64,000 nucleotides of DNA, from contig OV121096.1 of NCBI GenBank assembly GCA_921293015.1, forward strand, positions 14,883,000 to 14,946,999, given 5' to 3'. A model generated the notes under the pieces. That model was given only the letters and a program-made list of their open reading frames with translations. It did no database searches and was not told the origin of the DNA. Positions 11,888-26,473 of this stretch are shown one piece after another. The position numbers and the translations under genes were made by a program. The DNA comes from Phorcus lineatus (Eukaryota; Mollusca; Gastropoda; Trochida; Trochidae). Position 1 is the stretch's first letter, and every line of letters starts with the position of its first letter.

Positions 11888-12029
11888 TAGTTGCGTTTGT
11901 AAAATTTCCGGGATTCATTGTTATTCAACACCCGCAAATTTAGTTTAAAACCTCTAACGGTATCGGTTTTAAACTAAATTTGCGGGTGTTGAATAACAAT
12001 GAATCCAGTAAATTTTACAAACGCAACTA
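11888..12029. mobile_element. 142-bp perfect-hairpin MITE, TA-flanked
   Basis: Arms of about 64 bp (11888-11952 and 11966-12029) are almost perfectly self-complementary around a short loop. Each end reads TAGTTGCGTTTGTAAAATTT or its complement. The ends begin and finish with TA, consistent with a Tc1/mariner-type TA target. There is no ORF. Only a few differences between arms suggests a young copy. Confidence 0.8.
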
Positions 12030-14350
12030 TTTATCTTCTAATGCAACAATGATTGCACTTACCATAAAGAAATAGTTACACTACATAAGAAACTGTAGTT
12101 TTGATCTTAGTTTTAATACTTTGATACAAAATAATTCATACTAAATTTAGATTTCTTTTTCTTAAAAGTCTAATAATGATGTAATGATATTTATACATTA
12201 GAAATATATATCTATGTATCAAGTTCAAGAATACTTCAAAACAAACATGATATATGCAAAAACAATTAAGTACAATTAAGATGTCAAATGAAGCAATTTC
12301 ACGGAAGATAACAATATGTACCTGATGAAATACAAGTGTCAATCTGTCATGTCAGTAATAGTGACTCTGTGGGTTTAAATTTTAATGGATATACATATTT
12401 AAAAAAATCTTTGCTTCTACCGCAAATCATAAAGATTTCATAGACAATAGTAATTAATCTCATGGTAAGACTAAATACACAAAATTTATCAATTATGAAA
12501 TCATTGATAAAGTGAACAATTACAAGATAGACTTAAGAAATAATTATCACGGTTATTTAATTATAGTTGAAAACTTAAAACAATGTTAAAAGGTAAAGTT
12601 AACAAAGTTATATATATATGTATGAAAATTATGTGTTTATGTGATTGTTTTGGAATACATATATTTACTTTTTCATGAAATAAGTAAATAAACAATCCTT
12701 AGAAAATATATTAAAAAAACTGTTTAACTGTGTTGACATCTGATGACTAGTTGATTGGTCTTCATTTGTAAACTATCAACTACAAACTTTTAATGGTTTT
12801 TTATTTAGTTCATAATATAATGTAACATATTTCATTAACATTACATTCATATGTTCTGAACACACTCAGAGTATTAAGAACTAAATATCATTTCAAAATT
12901 TTCATCTTATGCAATACTAAATCATATATAAATCAAAAATCTATTAGGAAACTAGGATATATTATCAATAAATGTTAAATGTTATATGTTTGAAAATAAA
13001 GTATTCCCTTAATATGATATCACTTAAACTTGAAAACAATCTTAATCGAACATGAATGTATAAACAACATTTCATGATTCACTAAAGCAGTATTTGCTTA
13101 GATTCATTTTTACACAATTATCAAACTTCCTCAGATCTGGATTATGTTCAATGGTAGGAAGTACTTCTCTGTCAAATTTGCATACATGTTTAGAAATATT
13201 TTGAATGAAATATTTTTCAGGTTGAATCAATTATTTTTGGTAACATTTTGTTATTTGACCTATTAGCTACAACAATAAAACTGATGGTGAGAAGGATGTT
13301 GTGTTTCAGTAGATGCTACTAATCATGCAGTAATGTATACCAAAACCATTGCTGCATTGTTTTACCTTGCTCATATAAGCAGAACAGTTTTGGTTAATGA
13401 TCAGTTTACGATTATAAAATGATGAACAACTGTTTCACTCATGGGACATTGTTTCATTCAAAGTTGCAACATTGCCGCAATGAAGCAGAGCTTTTGCAGC
13501 ACTGTAGATTTTTTTTTTAAGCCATAAAAAAATCTATAGAAGGAGTAAGCTTAGAAAGCGGAAATGTGTATATATACTACATAGCAAAGTTGATTGTAAA
13601 ACTACTACCCCAGTCTAATGATAACTAATTTTACAGCCCGAGAAGCTGATGTGTTATTGATGACTGTCTAGATTCTAAATGAAAATTTTTAACTTCTAAA
13701 TATCTTAATTATTCAATAATCAAGCTATTTGATAGTATCTGATATTACAAATAGGTCATTAGTATTACTCATTGACATTTACACTTGAACTTGATTCTTG
13801 GTCAAGAAAAAATTACTAGAAAAGACAATCACACAATCACATGTGTAATTATCTTCTCATTAGCCAAGAGAAATGAAATTTGTGATGAGACGGTAAAGTT
13901 TGCCTTTGTCTTCCGTCACGGTTTGATTTTATGGCCAATTGTCTTCGTTCTCTATTCATCTGGCATCTGGATCTGGCAGAAGTGAACATGGCCTGCCTGG
14001 GTTGCAAATAAGAAAGGCTTACCCTTTTCAAAAGCTTTGTAAAATGTTCAATTTAATTATGTTGATGAGGTAGTTAGGATTCAAAAGAGCTCAAGTTTAT
14101 GTCTGTAGCACAAATAATGAACAAAATATAAACATAAACACAACTGGCCTGCTGAAGAATAACCTCTGTGTGAGTTTGTAAAGTGCAATTGGTGGAATCT
14201 GTCAAAGCCGCTACTGCTATGCTATTCTCTACTTTCATTATAATGGGCCTCAAAGGATAGTAAGTTGAATTAGATTTGTACAGGGAGGTAGGGGTCGGTA
14301 AGGGATTGGAAGAGGAAGGAGAATGTTATTAGCTGGAAAAGATATGTTTT
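12030..14350. other. Gene-free AT-rich intron
   Basis: No coding similarity, TIR pair or tandem array noted. Short ORFs are AT-biased noise. A stretch near 14045-14115 (AATTTAATTATGTTGATGAG) resembles 26158-26215, hinting at a shared old repeat. Confidence 0.5.
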
Positions 14351-14354
14351 CATA

Positions 14355-14760
14355 TAAATTTTTTTTAGCCCAACTGGACTGAATGGCCAAATGAGCTTAT
14401 GGCATGGCATGTCGTCCGCCATCTGTCTGTCCTTCCATCCATCCGTACACATTTCATTATTTCATCTCCTTCTCCAGAACTATTAACTTAAGATTTCTGA
14501 AATCTTGTGTACAGATTCCTTGACGAAAGAGTATTTTTAATAAAGGCACTAGGGACAACACCCTAAAAATCGATTTTCATCTTCTACTGCAGATGCAAAA
14601 TGCCAGGAGAGTTAAAACCAATTGTATAGACTCCTTAGCACATGGGGATTATGATTTATGGATTTTAAAATTCTGTGGCCCCCAAATGGTGACCCTGTGA
14701 CCATTTGTAAAATAAACTTTTAAGTAGTCTTATGAGCTACAGAGCAAGTGGCTCTATTTA
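14355..14760 (+). repeat. Degenerate AGCTCATCAG-family element
   Basis: The left part has 'ATGAGCTTATGGCATGGCAT' followed by 'GTCCGCC..GTCCTTCCATCC', the usual left region of this family. The right end is TTATGAGCTACAGAGCAAGT followed by GGCTCTATT at about 14727-14757. Only about two internal units remain. Confidence 0.6.
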
Positions 14761-14889
14761 TTTAGTTTCTACCACCACTTCAAAACTTTCAAAAGTCTTA
14801 AACTTGATCATTGATGTTTCTGTTGACATATAAGGTTTTCTACTTTCTTTTAAATATTTAATTTATAATTTGCAGGATTAGTGACAACT

Positions 14890-15617
<728 letters not shown>

Positions 15618-15929
15618 TAAGTTGTCAAGTATTATTTCAGATAATCACGCCTGATAGTCTTCACATGGTAAAGCATCTGACAATGGCACTTTGATTGTAA
15701 TTGTGCAACCCTTTGACCCAATATCGCAGTCTTGGAATTCAACATAGAATTATACTTTTGACCTTGAAAATTAGACTATTGAACAAATTTGAGTACAGGT
15801 TACTTGGGCAAAAGTAAGAAGTCAATATGTTGGCTGTTTGGCCCTTGACATGGGATGGAAATTGAATCTAATTTTGTATTGCAATATATTACAATAATAT
15901 ACAGTAATATTGCAGTATATTGAAAATCT

Positions 15930-16850
15930 CTTTCCAAGTTTTCAGCGCATCTTGCTTGAAAGGCTTCATGGCATGTTGTCTGGCGTCCGGCTGTCCCTAT
16001 TCTTTGAAATATTTCATTGTCTTCTCCAAAACTATTGATTCAGATAATCTGAAATCTTTTATCCAGACTCCTTTGCTAAAGACTTTATGAATTCATAGAT
16101 TTTGTGCCCTTGTGACCCTAATAAGGGCCCGCTGTGACCCTGATAAGGGCCACAGGGGCCACACCCTGAAAATCTTTTTTCATCTTCTTCTCCAGAAGCA
16201 AAAGGTTTAGACAGCTGTACAGACTTCTTAGGTGATGGATTCTAATTCATGGATTTGGTTTCCCTGTGACCCCTTATAAGGGCCACATGAGCCACACTCT
16301 AAAAACCTGTTTTCATCTTCTACTCAAGAAGCAAAATGTCTATAAAGCTGAAACTTCCTGTACAGATTCCTTAGTTAATGAGGATTCTAATTTGTAGATT
16401 TGCTGACCTAGAGACTTCTAATAAGAATCACAGGAGCCTCACCCCATAAAAACTGTTTTCATCATCATCTTTAGGTGCAAAAGACCTAGAAAGCCTAAAC
16501 CTTGTGTACAGAATCCATAGCTGATGGGGATTTTAATTTATAGATTTGGTGACCCTTTGACCCCTAATAAAGGCTGTGGGAAACACACACTAAAAACCTA
16601 CTTAATCGTTTTCTCCAGAAGCAAGAGACCTAGAAAATTGAAACTACGTGTACAGACTCCTTTGCTGATGGGGATTCTAATTCATAGATTTGGTAACTCA
16701 GGGACCCATAATAAGGACCACGGGTTCCACACCCTAAAAACTTATTTTCATCTTCTCCAACATCTTCACAACGTCATGGCCAAAACAAAAAGATTTCCAA
16801 CTCTTCCTGCTATGATCTTGACATCAAGGCACACATTTTCTGTGCTAAGA
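15930..16850 (+). repeat. Degenerate AGCTCATCAG-family array, about 150-bp units
   Basis: Five to six diverged units carry 'TCTTCTCCAGAAGCAAAAGG', 'TGTACAGACTCCTTAG', 'GATGGGGATTCTAATT' and 'GTGACCC..TAATAAGGGCCACAGG'. A left region with 'GCATGTTGTCTGGCGTCCG' is at 15970-15990. The right end is not clear. Confidence 0.6.
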
Positions 16851-17110
16851 TAATAAGCCTACAGCAGACCCTTCTGAGCAGAAGACAAATCAACTTCCGA
16901 TGTCAACAACAAAGATAGCGACAGTGACCCGTTGCTTTTTCAGCGATATGTTACCTCAAAAACGTTTATGAGTCATTCAAAATAGTTCCAGCTTTTTTGT
17001 GTGCAAATTACGAAATATTCAGCATACAAATTCATAAATTTTGATTTTCACAAATGGTAAGGTACATGGTTCAAGGTGTATTTCAAATCTATTCGAGGCT
17101 TAACTCATCA

Positions 17111-17547
17111 GTCTGATTAAAATCGACCGTGTTCCGAGGAATAAAGGTTTTTAAAAATTAACTCAAGGGGGATTCAAACGTATTCCATCAGTGGCTGTCT
17201 TCTCCACAACGGTCTGAAAGCCCCCCCTTGCTCGCACGTTGTGACGCAATCTCAACTAGCCAATCACAATGACAGCGGCAAAAGCTTTCAGTATCAGTAT
17301 CTAGGGGCAAGTAGCTCCATTACCATTAGTTAACCTTTATCGCCACTATCGTTATTTTAAACGGGATGATGTGATTGGTCCGCTAATGACTTTGTCTGCG
17401 CTAAACTGTTGTAGGAACATGTGAGCAAGGGGGATGCTTTCAGACCGTTGTGGAGAGGAAAGCACCCAATAGAAGACGTATAAATCCCGCTATACTCAAT
17501 ATTTAAAAACTTTTATTCCTCGGAACTTGGTTGAATTTAATCAGATT
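17111..17547. mobile_element. Fold-back element with arms of about 145 bp
   Basis: Left arm 17111-17240 and right arm 17420-17547 are inverted copies. Both contain 'CTGATTAAA', 'TTCCGAGGAATAAA(A/G)G' and 'CCACAACGGTCTGAAAG' or their complements. The loop is about 180 bp. The element is flanked by a 13-bp direct repeat GCTTAACTCATCA (17098-17110 and 17548-17560), a candidate target-site duplication, unusually long for a cut-and-paste element. Confidence 0.7.
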
Positions 17548-17699
17548 GCTTAACTCATCAACGCTGAGATACGCATAATCTTAAGGGGATCCTCACAGCT
17601 AGAGCCGCATAGAAGCGTCCTTTAATTAGCAGTTTCTCACAGCGAGAGTGCGTTAATTGAATGTGCGTCCGTTAAATAGTATTACAATAAACTTATTTC

Positions 17700-18050
17700 C
17701 GAAATCAGTTTGGCATCGATCAATATATATATATATATGAGTCAAAATCCTGAATAGTCCAATTTAAAGTTTAACAATGTTTTTATTTGTTTTTATACTT
17801 TTAGTGTATAGAAAACTAACAAATAAGTAAATCACAAATAGTAATTTTTTTGTTCACTGAAAATTTTAACTTTGAAGCAATCTTTTGTATGTGAAAATTA
17901 AAAGAATTGGCTGTACCAAGGTTAGATAATGAACTATAGAGATTAGTTTCTGCCAAATGTTTTTGCCTTACAAACCTTTTTACTATTGCATTGGTTCAGC
18001 AAATAAAGAGGCTTTGAATGCACAGTTGCATGTCTCTATATGCCTTACTT
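17700..18050. other. Gene-free intron with short AT microsatellite
   Basis: A short (TA)n tract at about 17721-17739 is the only structure noted. Confidence 0.5.
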
Positions 18051-18074
18051 AAAATTTTCTGCGCAATTTAAACC

Positions 18075-20081
18075 ACTGTCACAGATGTTTTTGTCAATAC
18101 TGCTACCATCACCAAATTTTGTTAAAAAATGAACACTAGTTACAACTTCACAAAGACCACTTCTTGTTTTGGATCTCTTCATTCCTATATTCATTAAGAC
18201 ATCATGATTTATTTCAGCCCTGATCAATTTCAATCATAATCAAACTCAAGATGAGTAACATTATGAATCTATAAGTTGTTCTTGTCAATACTGTCACCAA
18301 GATTTTAGAGAGAACTTATATAAATGCTCTATCACCTTAATCTGATTGAAAGGGTTGATGAAGGATGCTAATAATGAAATGTGCTTTTTGTCTTGGATAA
18401 TGATAATTTTTATTTAATTTCAATAAACTTTTAAGGATGTCAATACTGCTACTGTCAATACTGCAACCATCTAAAAAGTGGCAGTTTTGACACTCAGGGT
18501 AGTGGTGTTGACATTTTGTTAATTTTGATGATCACTAGCAACAATTAAACATGTAGATGTTTGACTTTCAATGTGGTGTTTAAGTACAACATTATTGAAA
18601 GCTATATCAACATATCTGTTTGCTTTTTGGTAAATCATTTACAAAGAATATTGGAATTCATCCTGACAGGTAGCAGTAATGACAACTTTGGTGGCAGTAA
18701 TTGACAATTTTTTTTATTTGTGTCAAATTATCAATCTGTTCTTCTCAAAACCGGGCATGGATAAATGTTTCGACCTTTATTATCAATACAATGATTTCTT
18801 ACTGAAAACTGGATATCACTAACTAAATCATTTTTTAAGAAAAGTGTTAACAAATTTTGGTAGCAGGAAGGACAGATGTGGTGGCGGTATTGACATGTAT
18901 ATCAAATATGAAGCAATTTGGAGTTTTTCATACAGTTAATTGAGACTTTCTCCTGCTGAAAAAACATGTCTATCTAAAAAGAAAAAGAATAAACATGATT
19001 CTACATATGCAAAGTATCCTTCATAGAAGATACATGGTATACCTTTGAAAGACATGGCAGCATTGACATTTACCTGGTGACAGTATTGACAAAAATCATT
19101 CAAATATTTAAAGTTATTGATTGATATTGGTTAAAATAAAAACATATGTTTCAATTTTGGCTGTCTTCCAATGACAAAGTTTCACCTAACTCTTCTAAAA
19201 TAAGTGTATGATTCATTTACACATTTTATTGACCACTCTTGCGGTGGCAGGGTTGACAGCTTTGTTTATGGTATTGAAGTAGTTTGTAAGATGATACACT
19301 AAAAGTTCATTTTATGTCATTCAATACCTATTGAACACTAAATTATATTTAATGTGAAACAATATAGTATAACATAATATATCCCTAATATAGAAAATCA
19401 TTATGTAATATGTGATATTATGAGTTTTCAAAATAATAGTATTGACAGGTTAGTGGTATTGTCAAAATGAATTTGCATGAATATGAAATCATAGATGTCA
19501 ATCTTTGATTATGTAAATGTATATTCAGCTTTCAAACATTATTCATAGATGAACTGACAAATTTTTGTATGTATGACATTAAAAACAATTATCTATCAAT
19601 TTGAAAAGATAAATCGATTCGTTTTATCCATTCTCTGTTAAGATTTGTCAAATGCTGTTACCGCCAGAAGTATTACCGCATAATAAATATGATTATGATA
19701 TGGTAAAATAATTGTCATACTAATATACCAGACATTGGATAGCAAATTGTATTCATTGAAACCTTTGTATTAATCACAAAATATCAATTCAGAATAAAAG
19801 TTGTTTGCCTGAAAATCAAGACTGTCACCAGTCAGGTCAACACTGTCACCAATGAAGTCAATACTGCTACCAAAGCTGAATACACCATTTTACAATAGCT
19901 GGAAACAGACAGTATAATATTGTAAAATCAAGAACTGTAATACTTTATGTCAGTCTTGAAAATTCAAAAAAATTTTCTATAAAAGATTTAATTATTGAAC
20001 ATAATAATCAAAATGTTTCAATGTCAACACTGTCACTAAGTAGGTCATTACTGTCACCAACACCGTCCTTTACTGCCACCT
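18075..20081. repeat. Periodic array of a 15-16-bp motif with orientation flips
   Basis: About 20 copies of GTCAATACTG(T/C)(C/T)ACC or its complement GGTGGCAGTATTGACA occur in clusters. Within clusters the spacing is usually 21 bp (18669/18690, 18859/18880, 19815/19836/19857, 20023/20044/20066). Clusters recur about every 160-235 bp, often close to 195 (near 18093, 18284, 18445, 18680, 18870, 19065, 19250, 19450, 19650, 19845, 20045). Orientation is forward to about 18468, reverse to about 19460, then forward again. The DNA between clusters is AT-rich and only weakly similar. No ORF spans it and I recognise no family. Confidence 0.75.
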
Positions 20082-20099
20082 ACTCAAAATGGTGTTTTA

Positions 20100-23000
20100 G
20101 GGAAAAGTATGATATTTATAAAGTTGTGTAAGATTGTAGTATTTCGAAATAGATTTAGTAAGTTTCTAACTTAAGATATCAAAATCTAGTCCTACACATG
20201 ATATTAAAATTGGATTAGTATGAAGATGTTTATATGTATATATATATAGGTATATATATATAAAATATTATTTGGTAAATAAAAACATTCTTCATAGGTA
20301 GGCTTGCATGTATTATTCATCAAAGCGCTAGGTTTATCCTGTTTAATCAATGCAATAAGGTCAGTCTCTTTTGACAAATAACCGATACAGGAAGAATCAG
20401 GCTAAAGTAGTGATACTCCTGTGAATAATCATTCAATCAGATCACAGTAATGAGATATTGTGCAACTCTATTGACCACGAGAAGCCAATCATGTAGGAAT
20501 TCACCTGTATATATGCTGCTAGTCTTTGTAACGTAACATTTGTAGAAAAAAGTTATATCGTTGGACAATTTTCTTCACTGAGCAAAGCCCACCGTTCTTT
20601 ACATATTCACAATTATCATCTGTAATTCATGCACCTCAAATGCGTTCGTGTTTTGGTAATATGTTCTATTCGAGAAATAGTTACTTTGCTAAGATGATGA
20701 TTCATTCCTAATCCTATTTTTACTTCAAATTTTGGATTTGATTTGCGGTACAATTACAATGCACAAGTTATGTCATACTTATGGTTGATACCGTCCCAAC
20801 AAAATATATCACTTGGTTGATAATAATAATGTATCCAACCTGTGAAGTGATAGAACGTGCATATGCATATATAGCTATGTCAATAACAGGCCAATTGTTC
20901 ATGTGAATATATTTGTATTCAATACTTCGACTATTCTTTTGCATTCCTTATAGTTACTTGCGTTTTATCTCTTGATACCATTTCCATTGCTTAATTATGA
21001 TTTAGATAGCTGAAATACTAACACGCTGTATTTGCTAAAAATGGTGTGTAAACATGAAGTATTTGTATTTACAAATGAAAAATGCATGTAAATCAACAAT
21101 TAGTGAAAATATGATTTATTTTGCGTGTGTATGTGTTAGTAATTTCAATGGAGTAAATAATTTGCCGCCATCAAATCACTGTAGTGGTAGATTGAGAAAG
21201 ACATCCTAACATGAAAAATTTATATTTGGCTATGTTAAATATTATATATGTAAGTGTCTGTCTGTGTTGTTTTTTTAGTTTTGTATGTAAAATATGATTA
21301 AGTGTTGTTCTTTAAGTACTTTTTTATGTACAAGTTAGTGAGAATGTCTCTCATAACCTTTTGGCCAATATTAATGTTGCTACATTTGTGTACTTTACTT
21401 GTCAATTGTATTTGGTGAGACAATAATAACAATTTCTCTCTCTCGCTCTTGCTCTCTCTCTCTCCTATAAACATCTATGAATATGTTTATGAAATGAAAT
21501 CTGACAAACCGTAAAATAAAAACTCAATGGTATAATATCACATGTAATATTCTTGTAAAGTATCCATGTTCAGCCCCTGTAATCAAAACAATCAAGACTT
21601 TATTTTACAAGGCTAGACAGTTTCCGTTCATTACTCGCCCTCAAAGCCTGTCGCGAAATGAGTGGTGCTTTGACTTAATTGGTCTTGCTACACAAAGTAG
21701 TGTCTGTGGTCAGCGGCCCAGGCGTTGAGGTGAAGCTGTCTCGGCGTTAATGAATTAATTATGTCTGATATCTTAAGGAAGACTAATTAAGCAAATGAAG
21801 ACAAAGACACTATGTCTTTCCTGTAACAAAATAATTGCCCGTGTTTTTCTTTAATATACATATATGAGAACATTTTGTATTGTTATATCCATTTTGCAGT
21901 ATTTTTGTTACTCAAACTTTAAAATAAATTATTTAATAATATTTCATAAAATAAACATTTTCTACACTTTGTTGGATTATTTTAAGAGAACATTTAATTA
22001 CTTTCAAGTGATTTCTGACCAATTTTTTTACTTCTTAGATTATTAAACAATTACTTTTTGGTCCTGTTACATGAAAGACAGTAATCTTATTCCAAAGACA
22101 CACAATGTTATTGGAATGAAAATGTTTCACAATTTTATGAAAATCTGTTTGCTTATTAGTATGTCATCTATCTGCACAGAAAGGTGGTATTTGTATGTTC
22201 TTAAAAAAGAATAGAAGCAAGTTTCTGTTTGTTACAGGAAAGACCTACATGTGTTACAATTTGGAAAATGTAGTTTATTTAAGTACGGACAATGATAAAT
22301 TTATGTTAGTAACAATAACATGGATTGACAATAAGTATTTTAGATATGTAGTGTATAACAACACTTAAAAGGCCAATAGACCGTATTCACGTGGCGGCCA
22401 TGTTGAAACGAAAGCGAGGCTAGGTACGCAAGCTGATTTGACGGCAGTAGTGGCTATCGTGGAGTGACAAAGAGTCTGCACAGTTTTCTACCTTACTCCA
22501 AATTATGCTGATAAAATGTATTGATTCGGGTGTACACATTTAAATATTAAATTCATATCTTATTATACGCACTTAACCATGTATTTATTATCATTATTGA
22601 TTATTATTACTGAATAACTCAAACGAATCACATCAAATCTAAGGAATCTTCTTTTTTTTTATCAAGGAGCTGATAAATTAAAGGTAAATAGTCTTTTCAT
22701 TCGTATACTTGACAAGAAAAAAACATTTTGTGACGTGACAAAACATGCCGCCGATTACCAAACATCATATCCTTATGAGGGAACTTTGAAATTAAGGAGT
22801 AATATCAAACTCAGATTTTAATTAACAGCATGGGATTAATTTTAGTGACCTGAAAAAGATAACTGTGTTTGTTTCCGAGGCAATTAACATCATTGAAGAG
22901 CATCTAATTAAAAAGTTATACGTTTACTCTATTAGGCTTCCATGATAGGTATGTAAAATTTATGCAGATGTTTAATTCTATAAACATTGTTATACTGAAC

Positions 23001-25255
23001 ACAACTTGAGTGAATCAAGTAGAGACTTATACTTAACGATTTTAAAATTTCGAAAACAATCTGTCTGTGATTATGAAAATTATATTTGCAATCTATGATT
23101 AAAAACAAAATACTGCATCGTTACTGCCAATCTAGATAATTTTTTTCTCAACCAAATAGATATGAAGTCTTATATGCTGAACTTACAACTGTGTATCTGA
23201 TGAGAGAATAAAAATGAAATAAAGGATTCAATTGAAATGCCACAATTTCAGAAGTTTTGTAAAATAAAATGAGTTTCTCCCGTGTCATTATTTTTTTCAA
23301 ATAGAATTCTAATAAAGTAAAGTATTTCATTATTTGTAATAGATATATTACAATAATATTAATATCGAGATTTTGAAAATTATAAATATTTAAGCCATCA
23401 ATTGACACGGTAAGATTTACTGTCAGTACTTAAGTTAGGTCAATATAACTGTCCGAACCTTACAGAGTTTATGGGTCTTCTTCAATCGTTATTTTAGGTT
23501 AAAATTAAAAAAAATTTGCTAATGTAGATTGAAATCGAATAAATTAAATTTGTGTTTTTTATATTTAGAAATGTATATTTTATCAAGAAATTCTGCTTTG
23601 TTATTTATGTTTATTACTTTATTCATACAGATAAAACATTAAAATAAAAAAACAGCAAACATTTTTTTGATAGGTCAATTGATTTAAAAATATATTAATG
23701 TTCAAAGTGCATACATTTTTGCCTACGCGATGAGCCAGTCGTAAAAATGCACTTTTCCGGATAGAGCATGCGCAGTAGGTTATTGACAAAATATACAGAA
23801 CATAGCTGCCTTACCTTATATATATACGAAACGAATGTGAATCAAGCTACCAGTTTGTGCTCGTTAGGTGATCATCTCAAATTTTTGGTACATCAGCATG
23901 ATCTTCCTGAAAAGCTTAGTGTTACCCCCCCGGTATTCGATAGATCAGGATCATAAAGGTAAGGATAGATCAGGATCATAAAGGTAATGTCGAGAACATC
24001 TGCTGGGACCCACCATGTCGGAATGACAAATTCCAAACTTGAAGACAGCCACTCCATGGAAAGCGAAAGCAATTTAGTTTTGGCCTGTATATACAATGTG
24101 GGTTCATAGATGGGATGATTTTCGTTATCATTGTGTCATTTTCGGAGATTAAACCATTAATACACATGTTTACAACAACAAAAGCTTATCTTTCCTCATT
24201 TTCAAATGTTTCCAGACTAGTTGTTTTTATAAGTGTTGTCAGTGAAAAAACGTGAACGTGCGAGTTGGTTAGGGCGATATGTCGTGGCAGGCTGTGATGG
24301 GCTAATCAAACAGTTTTCCATGCGTTTTAATGAGGGTTGTTTTTAGATGCAATTTAAGTCATTTTCTTGGTTAATTTGCACAAAGTCAAGTATATAAGTT
24401 TGTTCTTAGTTGTTTAAAAACCTTTGTTGTGAAACCAGACCCCCTTGAGGTTATATGATATTTTTTTTAAAACACACCACTGCGTAGAGCACAATTTTTT
24501 TTATCCTATTACCTTAATGAACATTTAAATCTATCAGGAATAAAACACAAAAATTAAGTATTATTAGTTCTTTATTGTCTTTTGCAGTTAACTTATGTCT
24601 TTAAAGTTTGCCTTTCTAACAAACTTGAACCATAGAAACACAATGATAATTATTATACTAAAATAATTTTAAAAGTTAACCTATTAGTTGCTTACACAAT
24701 ACAGATAAGCAAAGAGGAATGATATTTATCAACCAATTTGTAATAAATTGTCTTTACAGTTACACAGCTGTCTTTCCAATAACATGACATGTCCAAAAAT
24801 AGTATGAAAGGAAATATTCATCCATAACTATTTAAGAACTTCAGGATTTTATAAAAGGTAGTTGTAAATTCTATTTCTGTAAAATAGGCAAATATGAGGC
24901 AAATAAGTATCAATATTTCTTTGCAGTAACAATAATAGTCTTTTGGAAAACAGATAAAGCTGTTACAGAAAAGACTGATATCTAAAGGACAAATTACATT
25001 AGTATTTTAGGAGACAAATAATTAGCAGTCTCTGTCGAATTCCAGACAACATTACTGTGTTTCAATTCTGGTTCCACAGGAAAGATAATTTTCTTGTAGC
25101 CAATATTAAAAGTTTCATTTTCATATTGGATTTTTGCTTATATGTTGTGAAAAGCTCCATATTTTAATACCACTGCAGGAATAGATATAGACACATGAAA
25201 ATAAGGGAATAAATAAGCTGAATAGATAAGCTGATGAGGAATATATTAAATGGAT
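20100..25255. other. Gene-free AT-rich intron
   Basis: No coding similarity. Contains a TATA microsatellite (20236-20262), a CT-rich tract (21434-21465) and a perfect 24-25-bp tandem duplication at 23938-23986 ('GATAGATCAGGATCATAAAG' twice). A GC-richer patch at 22380-22480 has no recognisable motif. Confidence 0.5.
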
Positions 25256-25259
25256 TTGT

Positions 25260-25345
25260 TGATCCTAAGGCAGCTAAAATGATGACCCTGTGACCATTTA
25301 TAAGATAAAATCTAGATAGCCTGATGAGCTACAGAGACTATGGCT
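25260..25345 (+). repeat. Right-end fragment of AGCTCATCAG-family element
   Basis: The right-end signature CTGATGAGCTACAGAGACTA then TGGCTCTATT follows 'GATGACCCTGTGACCATTT', as in the copy at 14680-14757. A matching left-end fragment (TAGCTCATCAGGCCTGAAAG) starts at about 25790, just after exon D, so fragments flank exon D on both sides. Confidence 0.65.
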
Positions 25346-25562
25346 CTATTCTTATTATGATTGTTTTATAGGGATTGAGTTCATACTTCGTTGGCCTGTC
25401 TAAATTGTCATTTTAAAGATCTCATTTAACAATCTTACATGCTTACTTAAAAGCTACATCCTTGGGCCTTACAAGTCACATCCCATGGAAAAGAAATGAA
25501 ACCTTGTGATGTAATTTTGAAAAGTCTGTTAAAACTGTGGCAACATACATGAGGTAGGTTGA

Positions 25563-26080
<518 letters not shown>

Positions 26081-26317
26081 GTAACTAACAAGTGACGGGA
26101 AATGACAGATTATCTTTACCTTGTTATATATAAATTTTGTAATTCTCGAGCCTTGGCCAATTTAATTATGTTGAAGAGGTAACAACAATTTATATGAGCC
26201 CAAGCTATGTCTAGCAGGAGGGGGGTAGGTGGGGAGTCCCAAAGGTACAAATTCTAATCACCTAGGTTCAAGGTGATCAGCTGAAAAAAAGGGAAGTTGT
26301 TGAATTATCATTAACCA

Positions 26318-26473
26318 TTAATTCTTTTACAGATGGGATCCTTTTTGGGGTACAACAGCATAAAATCTGTATATGTTTGCTATATGATAGGTTGTGGCTA
26401 TATTAAGAATAACATATATAAAGAAAAAAAGAAAAAAAAAGTTTAACAAGGCCGCAAACCCTGGCAGTTTGTT
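26318..26473. repeat. DIRS-like terminal debris (left of hAT insertion)
   Basis: 'GATGGGATCCTTTTTGGGGT' then 'TTTGCTATATGATAGGTTGT' resemble 63640-63715 and the complement of 32635-32840. The neighbouring hAT element is inserted in this debris: its 7-bp flanking repeat lies in 'ACCCTGGCAGTTTGTT', comparable to 'ACCCTAGCGGTT' at 63800. Confidence 0.5.

Noticed and set aside
18075-20081. CRISPR-like array
   Set aside because: The repeats are only about 15 bp, degenerate, clustered at 21 bp and change orientation; spacers are far too long and there are no associated genes. The DNA is eukaryotic.
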